64,000 nt of DNA from Psychrosphaera ytuae (GCF_017638545.1 NZ_CP072110.1:186001-250000); one strand, 5' to 3'. Positions 42,056 through 51,253 are shown, numbered from the stretch's first letter. The notes: a model not told the origin generated them from the letters alone. Translations and numbers: made by a program.

Positions 42056-42895
42056 ATGATGTTACCAATTGTAGATTTTAACGCTGATAATGCAGCGGAA
42101 GAGTTTGTAAAGTCTCTTCATGAAACGGGTTTTGGTGTTTTAAAGAACCACCCATTACAAAAAGACATGCTTGAATCAATTTATAAAAATTGGGCAGGCT
42201 TTTTTGCTGATGAGAAAAAACACGACTTCAAATTTAATGTAGAAACTCAAGACGGCTTTTTCCCAGACACAGTAAGTGAAACTGCAAAGGGCGCAGACAA
42301 AAAAGACATTAAAGAGTACTACCACTACTACCCGTGGGGCCAGTGCCCAGAGGAACTTCGAGAAGAAATCCACGCTTACTACGAGCAAGCGACGGCATTT
42401 GCATCGACTTTATTAGATTGGGTTGAGCAACACTCTCCAGCAGAAGTATCTGTAAACTACAAAGAAGCGCTGTCTTCTATGATCAAAAACAGCGAACAAA
42501 TTTTGTTGCGTATTCTTCACTATCCACCGATTACAGGTGATGAAGAAGTCGGCGCTATCCGTGCGGCAGCACATGGCGACATTAACTTACTTACGGTTTT
42601 ACCGGCAGCAAACGCAAGTGGCTTGCAGGTTCTTAAGAAAGACGGCGAGTGGTTAGACGTACCTGGTGACTTTGGCTGTTTGATTGTTAACATTGGTGAC
42701 ATGCTTCAAGAAGCGTCTGGTGGTTACTTCCCATCGACGATTCACCGAGTAATTAACCCTGAAGGTGCGGACCGTACTAAGTCTCGTATTTCATTGCCAC
42801 TATTCTTACACCCACGTCCAGATGTTGTTTTATCTGACCGTTATACAGCGGGTGAATACCTTGACGAACGTTTACGTGAGTTAGGCGTAAAATAA
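42056..42895 (+). CDS. 2-Oxoglutarate/Fe(II)-dependent oxygenase, isopenicillin-N-synthase-like
   Basis: The 279-aa protein has the double-stranded beta-helix of the isopenicillin N synthase-like dioxygenases. Iron ligands are H173 and D175 (AAHGDINLLTVLP) and H230 (PSTIHRVINP). R244 (KSRIS) is the expected 2-oxoglutarate-binding Arg. The N-terminal part (LPIVDF, GFGVLKNHPL) is also typical. Members oxidise small molecules in varied pathways, so the substrate is unknown. There is no neighbouring biosynthetic cluster. It ends with a strong terminator. It lies alone between the EamA permease and the convergent M2 peptidase. Confidence 0.9.
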   Translation: MMLPIVDFNADNAAEEFVKSLHETGFGVLKNHPLQKDMLESIYKNWAGFFADEKKHDFKFNVETQDGFFPDTVSETAKGADKKDIKEYYHYYPWGQCPEELREEIHAYYEQATAFASTLLDWVEQHSPAEVSVNYKEALSSMIKNSEQILLRILHYPPITGDEEVGAIRAAAHGDINLLTVLPAANASGLQVLKKDGEWLDVPGDFGCLIVNIGDMLQEASGGYFPSTIHRVINPEGADRTKSRISLPLFLHPRPDVVLSDRYTAGEYLDERLRELGVK

Positions 42896-42930
42896 TAGCT
42901 TTGTGCTAGCAGTCGTCAAACACTGCATAT

Positions 42931-42972
42931 AAAAAAGCGGTTATTACCTTATTGGGATAACCGCTTTTTTTG
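42931..42972 (+). terminator. Rho-independent terminator after the 2OG oxygenase, probably bidirectional
   Basis: AAAAAAGCGGTTAT pairs perfectly with ATAACCGCTTTTTT around a 12-nt loop. It lies 35 bp after the oxygenase stop and 42 bp from the stop of the convergent M2 peptidase. Confidence 0.9.
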
Positions 42973-43014
42973 TTTTGGTGACTAGGTTGAATAGCCACCT
43001 GATTTAACTAGTTA

Positions 43015-44862
43015 CTACCAACCACATTGGCGATTTGCATTTTGCTCATCTAACCACGTTTTTAATGGTGCAAAGTAATCGATAACAGCCGTTGCATCCA
43101 TATCACGAGAACCCGTCATTGCCTCTAGTGCATCTTGCCAAGGTTTACTTGTACCCATTTCTAACATTGCATTAAGTTTCTTACCTACTTCTTTATTGTT
43201 GTAGATAGAGCAGCGGTGTAATGGGCCTGTTTCACCTGCGATGTTGCACAGCTCACGATGGAATTGGAACTGTAAAATGTGCGCTAGGAAATAGCGTGAA
43301 TAAGGTGTGTTTGCTGGAATATGGTATTTAGCACCTGGATCAAAGTCGTTTTCTGTACGTAAAACAGGGGCTTTAACACCTTGATACTGTTCACGTAACT
43401 TCCACCAACCTTCGTTGTATTGATCTGGTTTTAGTTCGCCACTAAACACCTGCCAGCGCCACTTATCAACCATTAAACCAAACGGCAAAAACGCAACCTT
43501 GTCCATCGCCATGCGCATTAAGAATGGTAAATCACCAGACGCATCCGGTTCTTGTTCAATTAAGCCAATCTCTTTAAGGTACTTTGGTGTAATTGATAAC
43601 GCAACGGTGTCGCCAATTGCTTCGTGGAAGCCATCATTTGCACTACCGCGATATAGCAGTGGCTGTACTTGATTATATGCACGCTGATAGAAGTTGTGGC
43701 CTAACTCATGGTGAATAACATTGAATTCTTCGCCAGTTGTTTGGATACACATTTTGATTCGGTAGTCCGTTTCAGACATATCCCAAGCACTTGCGTGACA
43801 AACTGCATCATGGTCCACAGGCTTTTCGAACATAGAACGGGTCCAAAATGTCTCTGGAAGAGGTTCAAATCCTAGAGATGTAAAAAATGATTCAGCTTGC
43901 TCAACCATTTTCACCGGGGTGTAATCGTTTTCTAGTAACTTTTCTGTTACGTCAATGCCGCTGCCACCCTCTGGTGCAACTAGGTCATATACGTTACCCC
44001 AAGTTTGGGCCCACATATTTCCTAATAAATGAGCTGGGATTTCACCTTGTACTGGTGCTACTTCATCACCGTATTTATCGTTTAATTTTGCGCGAACATG
44101 ACAATGTAGGGCATCGTATAAAGGTTTAACTTGATCCCAAACTCGGTCCATTTCAGCCGCAAAGGCATCTGGGTCCATGTCGTATTTAGAACGCCACATT
44201 GCGCCTACATCTTTAAATCCTAAATCTTGTGCACCTTGGTTTGCGATTTCAACCAGTCTTACGTATTTGTCTTTCATCGCTGGTGACACCTTACGCCAAT
44301 CAACCCACGCATTGAGTAACTCTTCTGGATCGTCGGATGTCGATAAAGTACGAGATAGTTTGATTAAGTCGTATTTTTTACCGTCGGCGGCTTCACCAGA
44401 GCCGTATATTGCGGAAAGTTTTGATTCGATTTGAGCTAATTCGGCAGCTAGATCTGGTGCATCAGCTGGCGCTGGTAAAGTTAGACCTAAGCGCAACATA
44501 TCTAGTTTGCGTTTGGTGTCGTAATCGAGGTCTAAGTCTTTAAATTTAGCCGCACCGTTCGCAAACTCAATACCAATAAGTTTTAGCTCTTCACTAGATT
44601 TTGCTTCTAGATACTGAGTATCTTCCGTGATGAATGTCTGTGAAACCCAAGCGACTTTGGCTGCATATTCGTATTGCTCAGCAAATGTTTTTTCTGCTTT
44701 GGCGATAAACGCTTTTGCGTCTTCTGCGGTTAATTTTTGTTGTACTGGAGCACTTGTTGTTTTTGAGCTGGTTGCACTCTCATCACCACATGCTGTTAAT
44801 CCTAACGTTAGGGCACTGGCAACAAAAATACTGGTCGTCGATTTGATGAACGTCATAACCAT
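43015..44862 (-). CDS. M2-family (ACE-like) peptidyl-dipeptidase, lipoprotein
   Basis: The 615-aa protein resembles bacterial angiotensin-converting-enzyme homologs, zinc dipeptidyl carboxypeptidases. The zinc motif HHELGH is near residue 380, with the downstream third-ligand region in NDGFHEAIGD. FARTNDFDPG-type and YSRYFLAHILQFQFHREL segments characteristic of family M2 are present (here RTENDFDPGAKYHIP). The N terminus is a lipoprotein signal with lipobox LTAC, so the enzyme is membrane-anchored in the periplasm or on the outer membrane. Two ATGs compete: 44862 sits only 2 bp from the AAAGG SD, and 44856 has better spacing. It probably releases dipeptides from peptides. It is a single gene. 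Confidence 0.94.
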   Translation of the reverse strand: MVMTFIKSTTSIFVASALTLGLTACGDESATSSKTTSAPVQQKLTAEDAKAFIAKAEKTFAEQYEYAAKVAWVSQTFITEDTQYLEAKSSEELKLIGIEFANGAAKFKDLDLDYDTKRKLDMLRLGLTLPAPADAPDLAAELAQIESKLSAIYGSGEAADGKKYDLIKLSRTLSTSDDPEELLNAWVDWRKVSPAMKDKYVRLVEIANQGAQDLGFKDVGAMWRSKYDMDPDAFAAEMDRVWDQVKPLYDALHCHVRAKLNDKYGDEVAPVQGEIPAHLLGNMWAQTWGNVYDLVAPEGGSGIDVTEKLLENDYTPVKMVEQAESFFTSLGFEPLPETFWTRSMFEKPVDHDAVCHASAWDMSETDYRIKMCIQTTGEEFNVIHHELGHNFYQRAYNQVQPLLYRGSANDGFHEAIGDTVALSITPKYLKEIGLIEQEPDASGDLPFLMRMAMDKVAFLPFGLMVDKWRWQVFSGELKPDQYNEGWWKLREQYQGVKAPVLRTENDFDPGAKYHIPANTPYSRYFLAHILQFQFHRELCNIAGETGPLHRCSIYNNKEVGKKLNAMLEMGTSKPWQDALEAMTGSRDMDATAVIDYFAPLKTWLDEQNANRQCGW

Positions 44863-45012
44863 CCTTTCTTATTGTTTATTTTGATTTATTGTTATTTTTT
44901 GGGCTGGTTAGACTGCGCTTGAAAAAACTTAGCCCTGTAACCAACCGTTATAAAATCAGAGTATCGAAGGTGTTGTGAAATGGCAAACAGCAAGCCACTA
45001 TTTTTAGTCTAT

Positions 45013-45951
45013 TTATTGGTTTAGCTGAGCAGAAATAGCGGTATACATTTCATCGGTTTTACGAATGGTACGAATAGTTCTAAAAAACTCATTTGCCTCA
45101 GGATAAGCCATTTTGAGATAAACCATCCACTGTTTAACCCGGTTTGAATAATAAAGTCCCTTATCTCCTTCGATTTCATATTTTGAATAGGTAAGTAGAA
45201 GAGCCAACACTTGATTCCAAGGTATTTTGTTTGACTGGCCTTTGATCCAAGCGGCAAGATTAGGCACTGCCAACGCACCTCGGCCTAGCATGATATTTTC
45301 ACATTGTGATTGCTCTTGGCATTGCTTGGCCTGTTGTGGGTTCCAGATTTCACCGTTGGCAATCAGTGGGGTTTGCACGTGTTGTTTAATTAAAGCGATA
45401 TGTTCCCAATAGGCTGGCGGTTTATAACCTTCGACCTTGGTTCTTGCATGAATTGCTATTTCATCGATGCCGCCAGCTTCTAGCGCTTGTGCGTTTTCTA
45501 TAGCTAGGGTTTTATCCTCAAATCCTAAGCGCATTTTAGCGGTGACCGGGAGATGTTTAGGCACCGCTTGACGAACGGATTTGGCGATTGCGTATAAGGT
45601 TTCAGGCTCTTTGAGAAGGACCGCACCGCCTTTGCTTTTGTTAACGGCTTTGGCAGGGCAACCAAAATTTAGGTCAATACCTTGGCTTCCCAAGTCTGTT
45701 GCAACTACCGCGTTTTCCGCTAACCAGTGAGGGTCTTGCCCGAGTAACTGAATCCTTACCGGAGTGCCATTGGGTGTGACTGATCCTGACTTTAATTCGG
45801 GACAATATCGATGAAAGACTCTTTCAGGCAGTTTTTGATCAACAATACGAATAAACTCGGTCATACATAAATCGATACCACCAAGCTCTGTGAGCATATG
45901 GCGCATGAGATGGTCGATAACGCCTTCCATCGGCGCTAGAGTGATTCGCAT
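45013..45951 (-). CDS. dusC: tRNA-dihydrouridine(16) synthase DusC
   Basis: The FMN-dependent enzyme reduces U16 of tRNA. It starts MRITLAPMEGVIDHLMRHML, almost as E. coli DusC does, so ATG 45951 is chosen over the upstream extension to 45987. The active-site Cys is in NFGCPAKAVNKSKGGAVLL, and the FMN-phosphate region is PLIANGEIWN and IMLGRGALAVPNLA. The C-terminal helical domain (KQWMVYLKMAYPEANEFFRTIR) has the DusC rather than DusA/B character. The length of 312 residues fits. It is monocistronic, between the divergent gloA and the M2 peptidase. Confidence 0.95.
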   Translation of the reverse strand: MRITLAPMEGVIDHLMRHMLTELGGIDLCMTEFIRIVDQKLPERVFHRYCPELKSGSVTPNGTPVRIQLLGQDPHWLAENAVVATDLGSQGIDLNFGCPAKAVNKSKGGAVLLKEPETLYAIAKSVRQAVPKHLPVTAKMRLGFEDKTLAIENAQALEAGGIDEIAIHARTKVEGYKPPAYWEHIALIKQHVQTPLIANGEIWNPQQAKQCQEQSQCENIMLGRGALAVPNLAAWIKGQSNKIPWNQVLALLLTYSKYEIEGDKGLYYSNRVKQWMVYLKMAYPEANEFFRTIRTIRKTDEMYTAISAQLNQ

Positions 45952-46151
45952 TATATGGGAGCCTTGTACTACAAAAAACGGCGGCAATTATAAGTCTAGC
46001 TGGATAAAACTACCAGAACCTCGGGGTTGAAAATAGATAATTGATCCCAACTGATGGGTTACTTGTATGCTAATACGCTATTGCGTTTGATTTAAGGCTC
46101 AATTACTGAGCGAAACGACTAGCGCTAACTAATCAAAACAAAGGGCAGAAT

Positions 46152-46592
46152 ATGGAATATCTTCATACTATGGTTCGAGTCAGTGACTTAGAAGCCTCAA
46201 TGCATTTTTATTGTGACTTGTTAGGTTTGAAAGAGGTCCATCGAATGGACAGTGAAAAGGGGCGCTTTACTTTGGTTTATTTAGCGGCTCCAGGGCAATA
46301 CGAAGAAGCGAAAAAAACAAAAACTCCTACACTTGAGTTAACTTACAACTGGGACCCTGAAACTTATACAGGTGGTCGTAATTTTGGTCATTTGGCTTAT
46401 CGAGTCGATGATATTTATCAGCTTTGCCAAAAGCTACAAGACAATGGGATTACGATTAATCGTCCACCTCGTGACGGCCACATGGCTTTTGTTCGTTCAC
46501 CCGACGGGATAAGCATTGAGTTATTGCAAAAGGGTGAAGCGTTAGAAAAACAAGAGCCTTGGGCATCAATGGAAAATACAGGAAGTTGGTAA
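46152..46592 (+). CDS. gloA: Lactoylglutathione lyase (glyoxalase I)
   Basis: The 146-aa VOC-fold protein matches glyoxalase I, which isomerises the glutathione-methylglyoxal hemithioacetal to lactoylglutathione. Metal ligands are likely H5 (YLHTMVRV), the Glu in TLELTYNWD, the His in FGHLAYRVDD and the Glu in GISIELLQKG. FYCDLLGLKEVHR is the usual VOC motif. The C terminus extends slightly beyond E. coli GloA (135 aa). It is monocistronic and convergent with the DUF2007 gene 19 bp away. Confidence 0.95.
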   Translation: MEYLHTMVRVSDLEASMHFYCDLLGLKEVHRMDSEKGRFTLVYLAAPGQYEEAKKTKTPTLELTYNWDPETYTGGRNFGHLAYRVDDIYQLCQKLQDNGITINRPPRDGHMAFVRSPDGISIELLQKGEALEKQEPWASMENTGSW

Positions 46593-46611
46593 GACTTAGC
46601 TCAAACTTTAG

Positions 46612-46929
46612 CTAACCATTTTGAACTATATGTTCACATTGCCAACAAAATTCAAAGCTGCCGTCATTCGTTTCTCCGCAATGACGGCATAACCACTCGG
46701 GCTTGTCAGCTCGCATCGCTTGCTCGGTTTCTCGACAGGTTTGTTGAGCTTGTTCGAGTTGGTCTTCGTTAACGACCCAGAGTTCTGGCCAAGCTTCGGT
46801 AAAGGGCAATTCCCCAACCGCACCAAAAATGTACTCGTTTTTAACGAAGTGTTGAATGCCAACTCGATTTAACGCTTCTTTGAACGCCTGTAACTCTAGG
46901 TGATTATTACAGGTAAAAATTCGTTTCAT
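46612..46929 (-). CDS. DUF2007 domain protein with C-terminal zinc ribbon
   Basis: The 105-aa protein has an N-terminal DUF2007 domain (KRIFTCNNHLELQAFKEALNRVGI, GAVGELPFTEAWPELWVVNED), a small ferredoxin-like fold called a putative signal transducer. A C-terminal zinc ribbon, WLCRHCGETNDGSFEFCWQCEH, has two CxxC pairs. Function is unknown; such proteins may bind proteins or nucleic acid. It is convergent with gloA and divergent from the PTPS-like gene. Confidence 0.85.
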   Translation of the reverse strand: MKRIFTCNNHLELQAFKEALNRVGIQHFVKNEYIFGAVGELPFTEAWPELWVVNEDQLEQAQQTCRETEQAMRADKPEWLCRHCGETNDGSFEFCWQCEHIVQNG

Positions 46930-47046
46930 GCACTACCTTTATCGTTGAAAAGCTTGTTTTTTAACTATGAAACATTTAGCGATAATATGCCATGAAAGTT
47001 CGATAAATAAACAAAAACAGTTGATGCGGATTGGCGCAGAAATCTT

Positions 47047-47052
47047 TATAAT
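47047..47052 (+). promoter_or_regulatory. Candidate -10 box (TATAAT) for the PTPS-like gene
   Basis: A perfect TATAAT lies 31 bp before the ATG at 47083. A TTGATG hexamer lies 20 bp further up, a spacing longer than ideal, so the -35 is uncertain. Confidence 0.4.
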
Positions 47053-47082
47053 ACACGCCGAATTTTTTTGAGAGAGCCTAAT

Positions 47083-47949
47083 ATGCAATTGTTTGTTAAT
47101 GACCTTACCGTAATTGATTTTTCGTACCTGTGCACACAGCGTGGCATGGTAGGGGAAAGTTGGATCGTAGATCTGACACTACACGGTGAGCTAGACGAAC
47201 AGAATATGGTTCTTGATTTTGGTAAAGTCAAAAAGCAAGTTAAACGCATTATTGATGACACCGTTGATCACAAGTTAGTCGTGCCATCTGAATACAATCA
47301 ATCTCATGTGACGCACATCGATGGCACTGACTACATCAAGGTCGAATTTGTTGATGAGCAAGGCCGTAAGATACATATTTCAAGTCCTGAAGATGCCTAC
47401 TGCTTTATCGATGCTACTAAAGTTGAGATGGACAATGTCATTGCTCATTTAGCCTCAGTTATCAAGCCGCAGCTGCCTGAAAATGTAAAAAAGGTCGAGT
47501 TGTCTTTGCGAACAGAAGAGATCAATGGCTTTTTCTATCACTACACGCATGGTTTAAAGAAGCACGACGGTAATTGCCAACGTATCGCTCATGGGCACCG
47601 CTCAAAGATCCAAGTTTTTGAAAATGGTATGAAGTCGCCACGCATCGAAAAGATGTTAGCAACTCAGTGGCAGGATATTTACATCGCAACGCTAGAAGAC
47701 CAGGTAGAAGCAACGGATTTGGAGTTTATTGAAAAGACGAATAGCCAAGTTGCGTTTAAGTACGAGTCTTCTCAAGGGCATTTTGAGCTCGCTATGGAAA
47801 CCTCAGCGGTTTACGTTATGCCGGTGGACACAACTGTAGAATTAATTGCACAATACCTAGCAGACAAACTCAAACAACAAAACCCAGATAATGACTACAA
47901 GGTGGTAGCGTATGAAGGTGTTGCAAAAGGTGCAATCGCGTTTTCTTAA
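47083..47949 (+). CDS. Two-domain 6-carboxytetrahydropterin-synthase (QueD/PTPS)-like protein
   Basis: The 288-aa protein looks like two PTPS/QueD folds in tandem. The second domain opens with a CxxxHGH zinc/catalytic motif (NCQRIAHGH) after FFYHYTHG, as in QueD. The first opens with VIDFSYL and lacks HGH, but keeps the later QueD-like MVLDFGKVKKQVKRIIDDTVDHKL; each half ends in a helix resembling the QueD C-terminal part. Normal QueD is about 120 aa, so this is twice the usual size. It may be a queuosine/pterin enzyme or a diverged relative. ATG 47083 is chosen over an upstream TTG (47068). Its last 38 bp overlap the M23 peptidase gene. Confidence 0.8.
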   Translation: MQLFVNDLTVIDFSYLCTQRGMVGESWIVDLTLHGELDEQNMVLDFGKVKKQVKRIIDDTVDHKLVVPSEYNQSHVTHIDGTDYIKVEFVDEQGRKIHISSPEDAYCFIDATKVEMDNVIAHLASVIKPQLPENVKKVELSLRTEEINGFFYHYTHGLKKHDGNCQRIAHGHRSKIQVFENGMKSPRIEKMLATQWQDIYIATLEDQVEATDLEFIEKTNSQVAFKYESSQGHFELAMETSAVYVMPVDTTVELIAQYLADKLKQQNPDNDYKVVAYEGVAKGAIAFS

Positions 47950-48844
47950 AAGTTTTAGTTTTGCGGGTACCGCTAGTGTATCCGCCTCACTCGTTTTGGG
48001 GCTAGTTACAGCCCTAAGTCTAAAAAGTGTTTCGGCCTTCGCTGCTGATACAGCTCAGACTCAAACTCAATCCTCACCTGTTATTCATCAATCCTCAGCA
48101 ATAACGATAAAAGGTCACGCTACTCAAGGCGGAATGATCGTAGGTCATGCTACCAAAGCCATTGAAAAAGTGTCTATCGATGGCGTAAAAGTACCCGTAC
48201 ACCCTAACCAGTTAGTGTTTGTGTTTGGGTTTGGTCGTGATGCCGAAGCAAACTCCGAATTAGTTATTCAATACGCAGATTCAACAGAGCTTCAGTTGCC
48301 GATGAATGTTTTACAGCGTGATTATAAGATAGACCGGGTGAATGGCGTAGCGCAAAAGTATGTGTCTCCGCCTGCCTCCGTTACGCAGCGCACTAAGCGC
48401 GAAGCCGCTGCAGTTTATGAGGCAAGGCAAAAGATGACATTTAGAACCGACTTTATGACGGCTATTTTAAAACCTGCAGAAGGGCGGATCAGTGGTGTTT
48501 ATGGTTCGCAACGAGTATTTAATGGCGTACCTAAAAGGCCGCATTTTGGTTTAGACATTGCAGCTCCTACGGGAACAAAAGTAAACGCACCATGGTCTGG
48601 TAAAGTGGTGTTTGCTGACCCTGATCTTTATTACTCAGGTGGTACGTTAATTATTGACCACGGCATGGGAATCACTTCGACCTATATTCATTTAAGTAAA
48701 TTAGATGTCAAAGTAGGAGATGAAATTGAGCAAGGTCAAAAAATTGCAGAAATAGGGGAAACCGGAAGGGTAACCGGACCACATTTAGACTGGCGATTAA
48801 ATTGGTTTAATCGCCGTCTAGATCCAGGTTTGCTATTGCCTTAA
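47912..48844 (+). CDS. M23-family (LytM-type) metallopeptidase, exported
   Basis: The 310-aa protein has a long N-terminal signal (hydrophobic core SASLVLGLVTALSL, cleavage near AFAAD at residue 45). A beta-rich middle follows, then a C-terminal peptidase M23 domain (about 190-305) with RPHFGLDIAAPTGT, IDHGMGITSTYIHLS and GETGRVTGPHLDWRLNW. The first zinc ligands HxxxD are intact. The usual HxH (GPHLH) reads HLD, replacing the second His by Asp. Such enzymes cut peptidoglycan cross-links. The ATG 47912 has SD AAGGTGG and lies 38 bp inside the preceding gene in another frame, implying coupled translation. The stop is 12 bp from the convergent M61 gene. Confidence 0.88.
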   Translation: MKVLQKVQSRFLKSFSFAGTASVSASLVLGLVTALSLKSVSAFAADTAQTQTQSSPVIHQSSAITIKGHATQGGMIVGHATKAIEKVSIDGVKVPVHPNQLVFVFGFGRDAEANSELVIQYADSTELQLPMNVLQRDYKIDRVNGVAQKYVSPPASVTQRTKREAAAVYEARQKMTFRTDFMTAILKPAEGRISGVYGSQRVFNGVPKRPHFGLDIAAPTGTKVNAPWSGKVVFADPDLYYSGGTLIIDHGMGITSTYIHLSKLDVKVGDEIEQGQKIAEIGETGRVTGPHLDWRLNWFNRRLDPGLLLP

Positions 48845-48856
48845 CACAATTTTGGG

Positions 48857-50653
48857 TTACGAATTAAGCCAGGTTTTGGCTTTGTCTTCGTGTTTGAGTC
48901 GTAACTGTGCGACGAAGGCAGGGCTTGGTTTTAATTCTAAGTGTGCACACATTAGGCTATCTTTTCTAAAATAATGAATTTGATTTCCGTCTTTTCGCTG
49001 CACTTTCTTAAACCAACTTTCGACGTCTGTTGCCGGTAGCTTTATTTGGTTAAAGGCGACCAACTGGTCTCCGACTGCGATGCCCGCGCGCTCTGCAGGA
49101 CTGTTGTTTAACACCTGTTTAACTGTGTGCAAACCATTTTCCAGCGCTAACGTAGCACCTAGCCAAAATTCAGGTTGTTCAGGGTTGTATTCAGAAGCAC
49201 CATCTATGAACCATTGATTTGGTTTGGATTGTGGAAAGTAATTTAAGTCGATGCCAACTTCGGCAAGCATGTTTGATAAATCAATTCGAGACGCCCGATA
49301 TAAAAGCTCTTTAAAAGTCTCAAAGTCGGCTTTACTGAGGTAAGTCTCAAACAGCGATTCAAGTTCTGCTTGAGTAGTACCAATGCCATTCGCGCCCCAT
49401 TGTTGCCAAGCTTCATTCATCAAATGGGCTAATGTTTTTTGTCCGGCACTGTGTTGTCGAATCGATAAATCTGCAAAACAAGCAATAAGCGCGCCTTTGC
49501 TATAATAACTGGTAATTTGGTCAGGTGCCGTATGGTCTTGTTGATAAAATTTAGTCCAACTAAAGTAACTGCTTTCTGTTACAGATTGTCTTGTTTCACC
49601 GTTACCTCTGCGAACCCGCGTCAAAGTTTTAGCAAGGGTGTTTAAATAGGTTTGTGGCGAGATAGTATTGGTTGCAACGAGGCTATAATCATCGAAGTAA
49701 GAAGTCATGCCTTCATAAAACCACAATTGTTCTGTGTATACTTCGCGATTCAGGTCAAACGGAATAAACTCTTTCGGTTTAAGGCGTTTAACATTCCATG
49801 TGTGAAAATATTCGTGGCTACAAAGGCTTAAGAACGTTTCATAACCGTCTGTCATTGGCTGTGAATCTTTAATAATGTCATAGCGGCTGCAAACCAGTGC
49901 GGTGCTATTTAAATGTTCTAATCCACCAAAGCCACTGTCGGTGATCATCGTTAAAAACAAATACTGGTCTACATCCGATGGTAAGCCACCAAAAACGTTG
50001 GCTTGAAATTCACAAATAGGTTTTAGGTCATTTACGACCCTTGATAAGTCTCCAAAGTGCTGACCTGCAGTGATCATATAGTGAGGTACTTGTTCGACTT
50101 CAAATTTAGCAATGTCCAGTTTTCCCATTAAAATTGGGTAGTCAGTAAAGTCGATGTAGCTCGTCGCTTGATAATTACCCCAACTGAAAAGCTCGGTATC
50201 TTTGGTTCTGGTTAAGCCAACCGCAGGTACCCAATGTTGGGCAACATAATGGCTTGGTTTGACAATAGTCACTAGGCAAGTCTCGTCTTTGTGAGAGTCG
50301 ACTTGATAACAACTGCTGGCAGGATTAATAAAACCATATTGCTGATCTAAATATGCCTTTCGCACACTCAAATCAAATGCGTAATAGTGATAACTTACGG
50401 TGATGGTTTTGTTGTTGTGTTCTATTGAATAGCTAGACTTAGACGTTGGTGTGCAAAGAAGTGGACCATCTTGGTCTTGCGCAGTGAAATCCAGAACGTG
50501 TTTGGCGAAGTCTCGGATCATGTAACTGCCAGGTAACCAGTTTGGCAAAGACAAATTTACGGGCTCTGAAGATTTGGGTTGGAACTCTATTTGGATTCCG
50601 AACAAATGTTGAAGTGGATCAACAACGGAAATCGTATATTTGACATCTGACAT
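48857..50653 (-). CDS. M61-family peptidase with PDZ domain
   Basis: The 598-aa protein is an M61 (glycyl-aminopeptidase-like) metallopeptidase. An N-terminal beta domain (LSLPNWLPGSYMIRDFAKHV) precedes the catalytic domain with HEYFH (about residues 279-283, SHEYFHTWNVKRLKP) and the downstream EGMTSYFDDYSL glutamate. A C-terminal PDZ domain (about 500-560, LNNSPAERAGIAVGDQLVAFN) follows. No signal peptide is evident, so it is probably cytosolic. M61 enzymes release N-terminal Gly or Ala from peptides. It is monocistronic, convergent with the M23 gene. Confidence 0.94.
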   Translation of the reverse strand: MSDVKYTISVVDPLQHLFGIQIEFQPKSSEPVNLSLPNWLPGSYMIRDFAKHVLDFTAQDQDGPLLCTPTSKSSYSIEHNNKTITVSYHYYAFDLSVRKAYLDQQYGFINPASSCYQVDSHKDETCLVTIVKPSHYVAQHWVPAVGLTRTKDTELFSWGNYQATSYIDFTDYPILMGKLDIAKFEVEQVPHYMITAGQHFGDLSRVVNDLKPICEFQANVFGGLPSDVDQYLFLTMITDSGFGGLEHLNSTALVCSRYDIIKDSQPMTDGYETFLSLCSHEYFHTWNVKRLKPKEFIPFDLNREVYTEQLWFYEGMTSYFDDYSLVATNTISPQTYLNTLAKTLTRVRRGNGETRQSVTESSYFSWTKFYQQDHTAPDQITSYYSKGALIACFADLSIRQHSAGQKTLAHLMNEAWQQWGANGIGTTQAELESLFETYLSKADFETFKELLYRASRIDLSNMLAEVGIDLNYFPQSKPNQWFIDGASEYNPEQPEFWLGATLALENGLHTVKQVLNNSPAERAGIAVGDQLVAFNQIKLPATDVESWFKKVQRKDGNQIHYFRKDSLMCAHLELKPSPAFVAQLRLKHEDKAKTWLNS

Positions 50654-50772
50654 GAAAACTCACCTATATCGTCTATTTTTAAAACAGTTAGCCAATATAA
50701 ATGCAGTATTCATATGGGTTACTAACTGAATCGGTTTATACTTAAAAAAACCAATTAATATAGAGTGATCTT

Positions 50773-51183
50773 ATGGAATATTCTGAAAAAGTCCAAGCAA
50801 GAATCAATTATGCAACGGCCTACACAACCAAAACCGTGTTTCCAGGTCGTACCAATCATCACAATACCCTTTTTGGTGGTGAAGCTTTGGCTTGGATGGA
50901 TGAAATTGCATTTGTCAGTGCAACGCGTTTTTGCCGCAAACCATTGGTTACTATTTCTTCCAACCGAGTTGATTTTAAAGAGCCAATTCCAGAAGGGACG
51001 ATAGTGGAATTGGTCGCTAGTATTGCCAATATTGGTCGTACAAGTATTGTTGTCGAGGTAAATGTCTTTGTCGAGGGTATGTACCAAGATGATAAACACA
51101 AAGCCATCAGTGGTTCATTTAAATTTGTTGCGCTAGATGAAGATCGCAAGCCCACTCCTGTTTTAGCGGGCATTGAATTATAA
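50773..51183 (+). CDS. Acyl-CoA thioesterase, hotdog fold (YciA/BACH-like)
   Basis: The 136-aa protein is a single hotdog domain with the acyl-CoA thioesterase motif NHHNTLFGGEALAWMDEIAFVSA, whose Asp/Asn region forms the active site, and RVDFKEPIPEGTIVELVA. It hydrolyses acyl-CoA to free acid and CoA in the cytosol, with chain-length preference unknown. The length matches E. coli YciA. It is separated by 70 bp from the Mpo1-like gene on the same strand. Confidence 0.9.
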   Translation: MEYSEKVQARINYATAYTTKTVFPGRTNHHNTLFGGEALAWMDEIAFVSATRFCRKPLVTISSNRVDFKEPIPEGTIVELVASIANIGRTSIVVEVNVFVEGMYQDDKHKAISGSFKFVALDEDRKPTPVLAGIEL

Positions 51184-51253
51184 GAATTGAACTCTCACCT
51201 CGTTGGTGGTTATATTGGCAACACAATAATAATAACTATCAATGGGGTGAACA

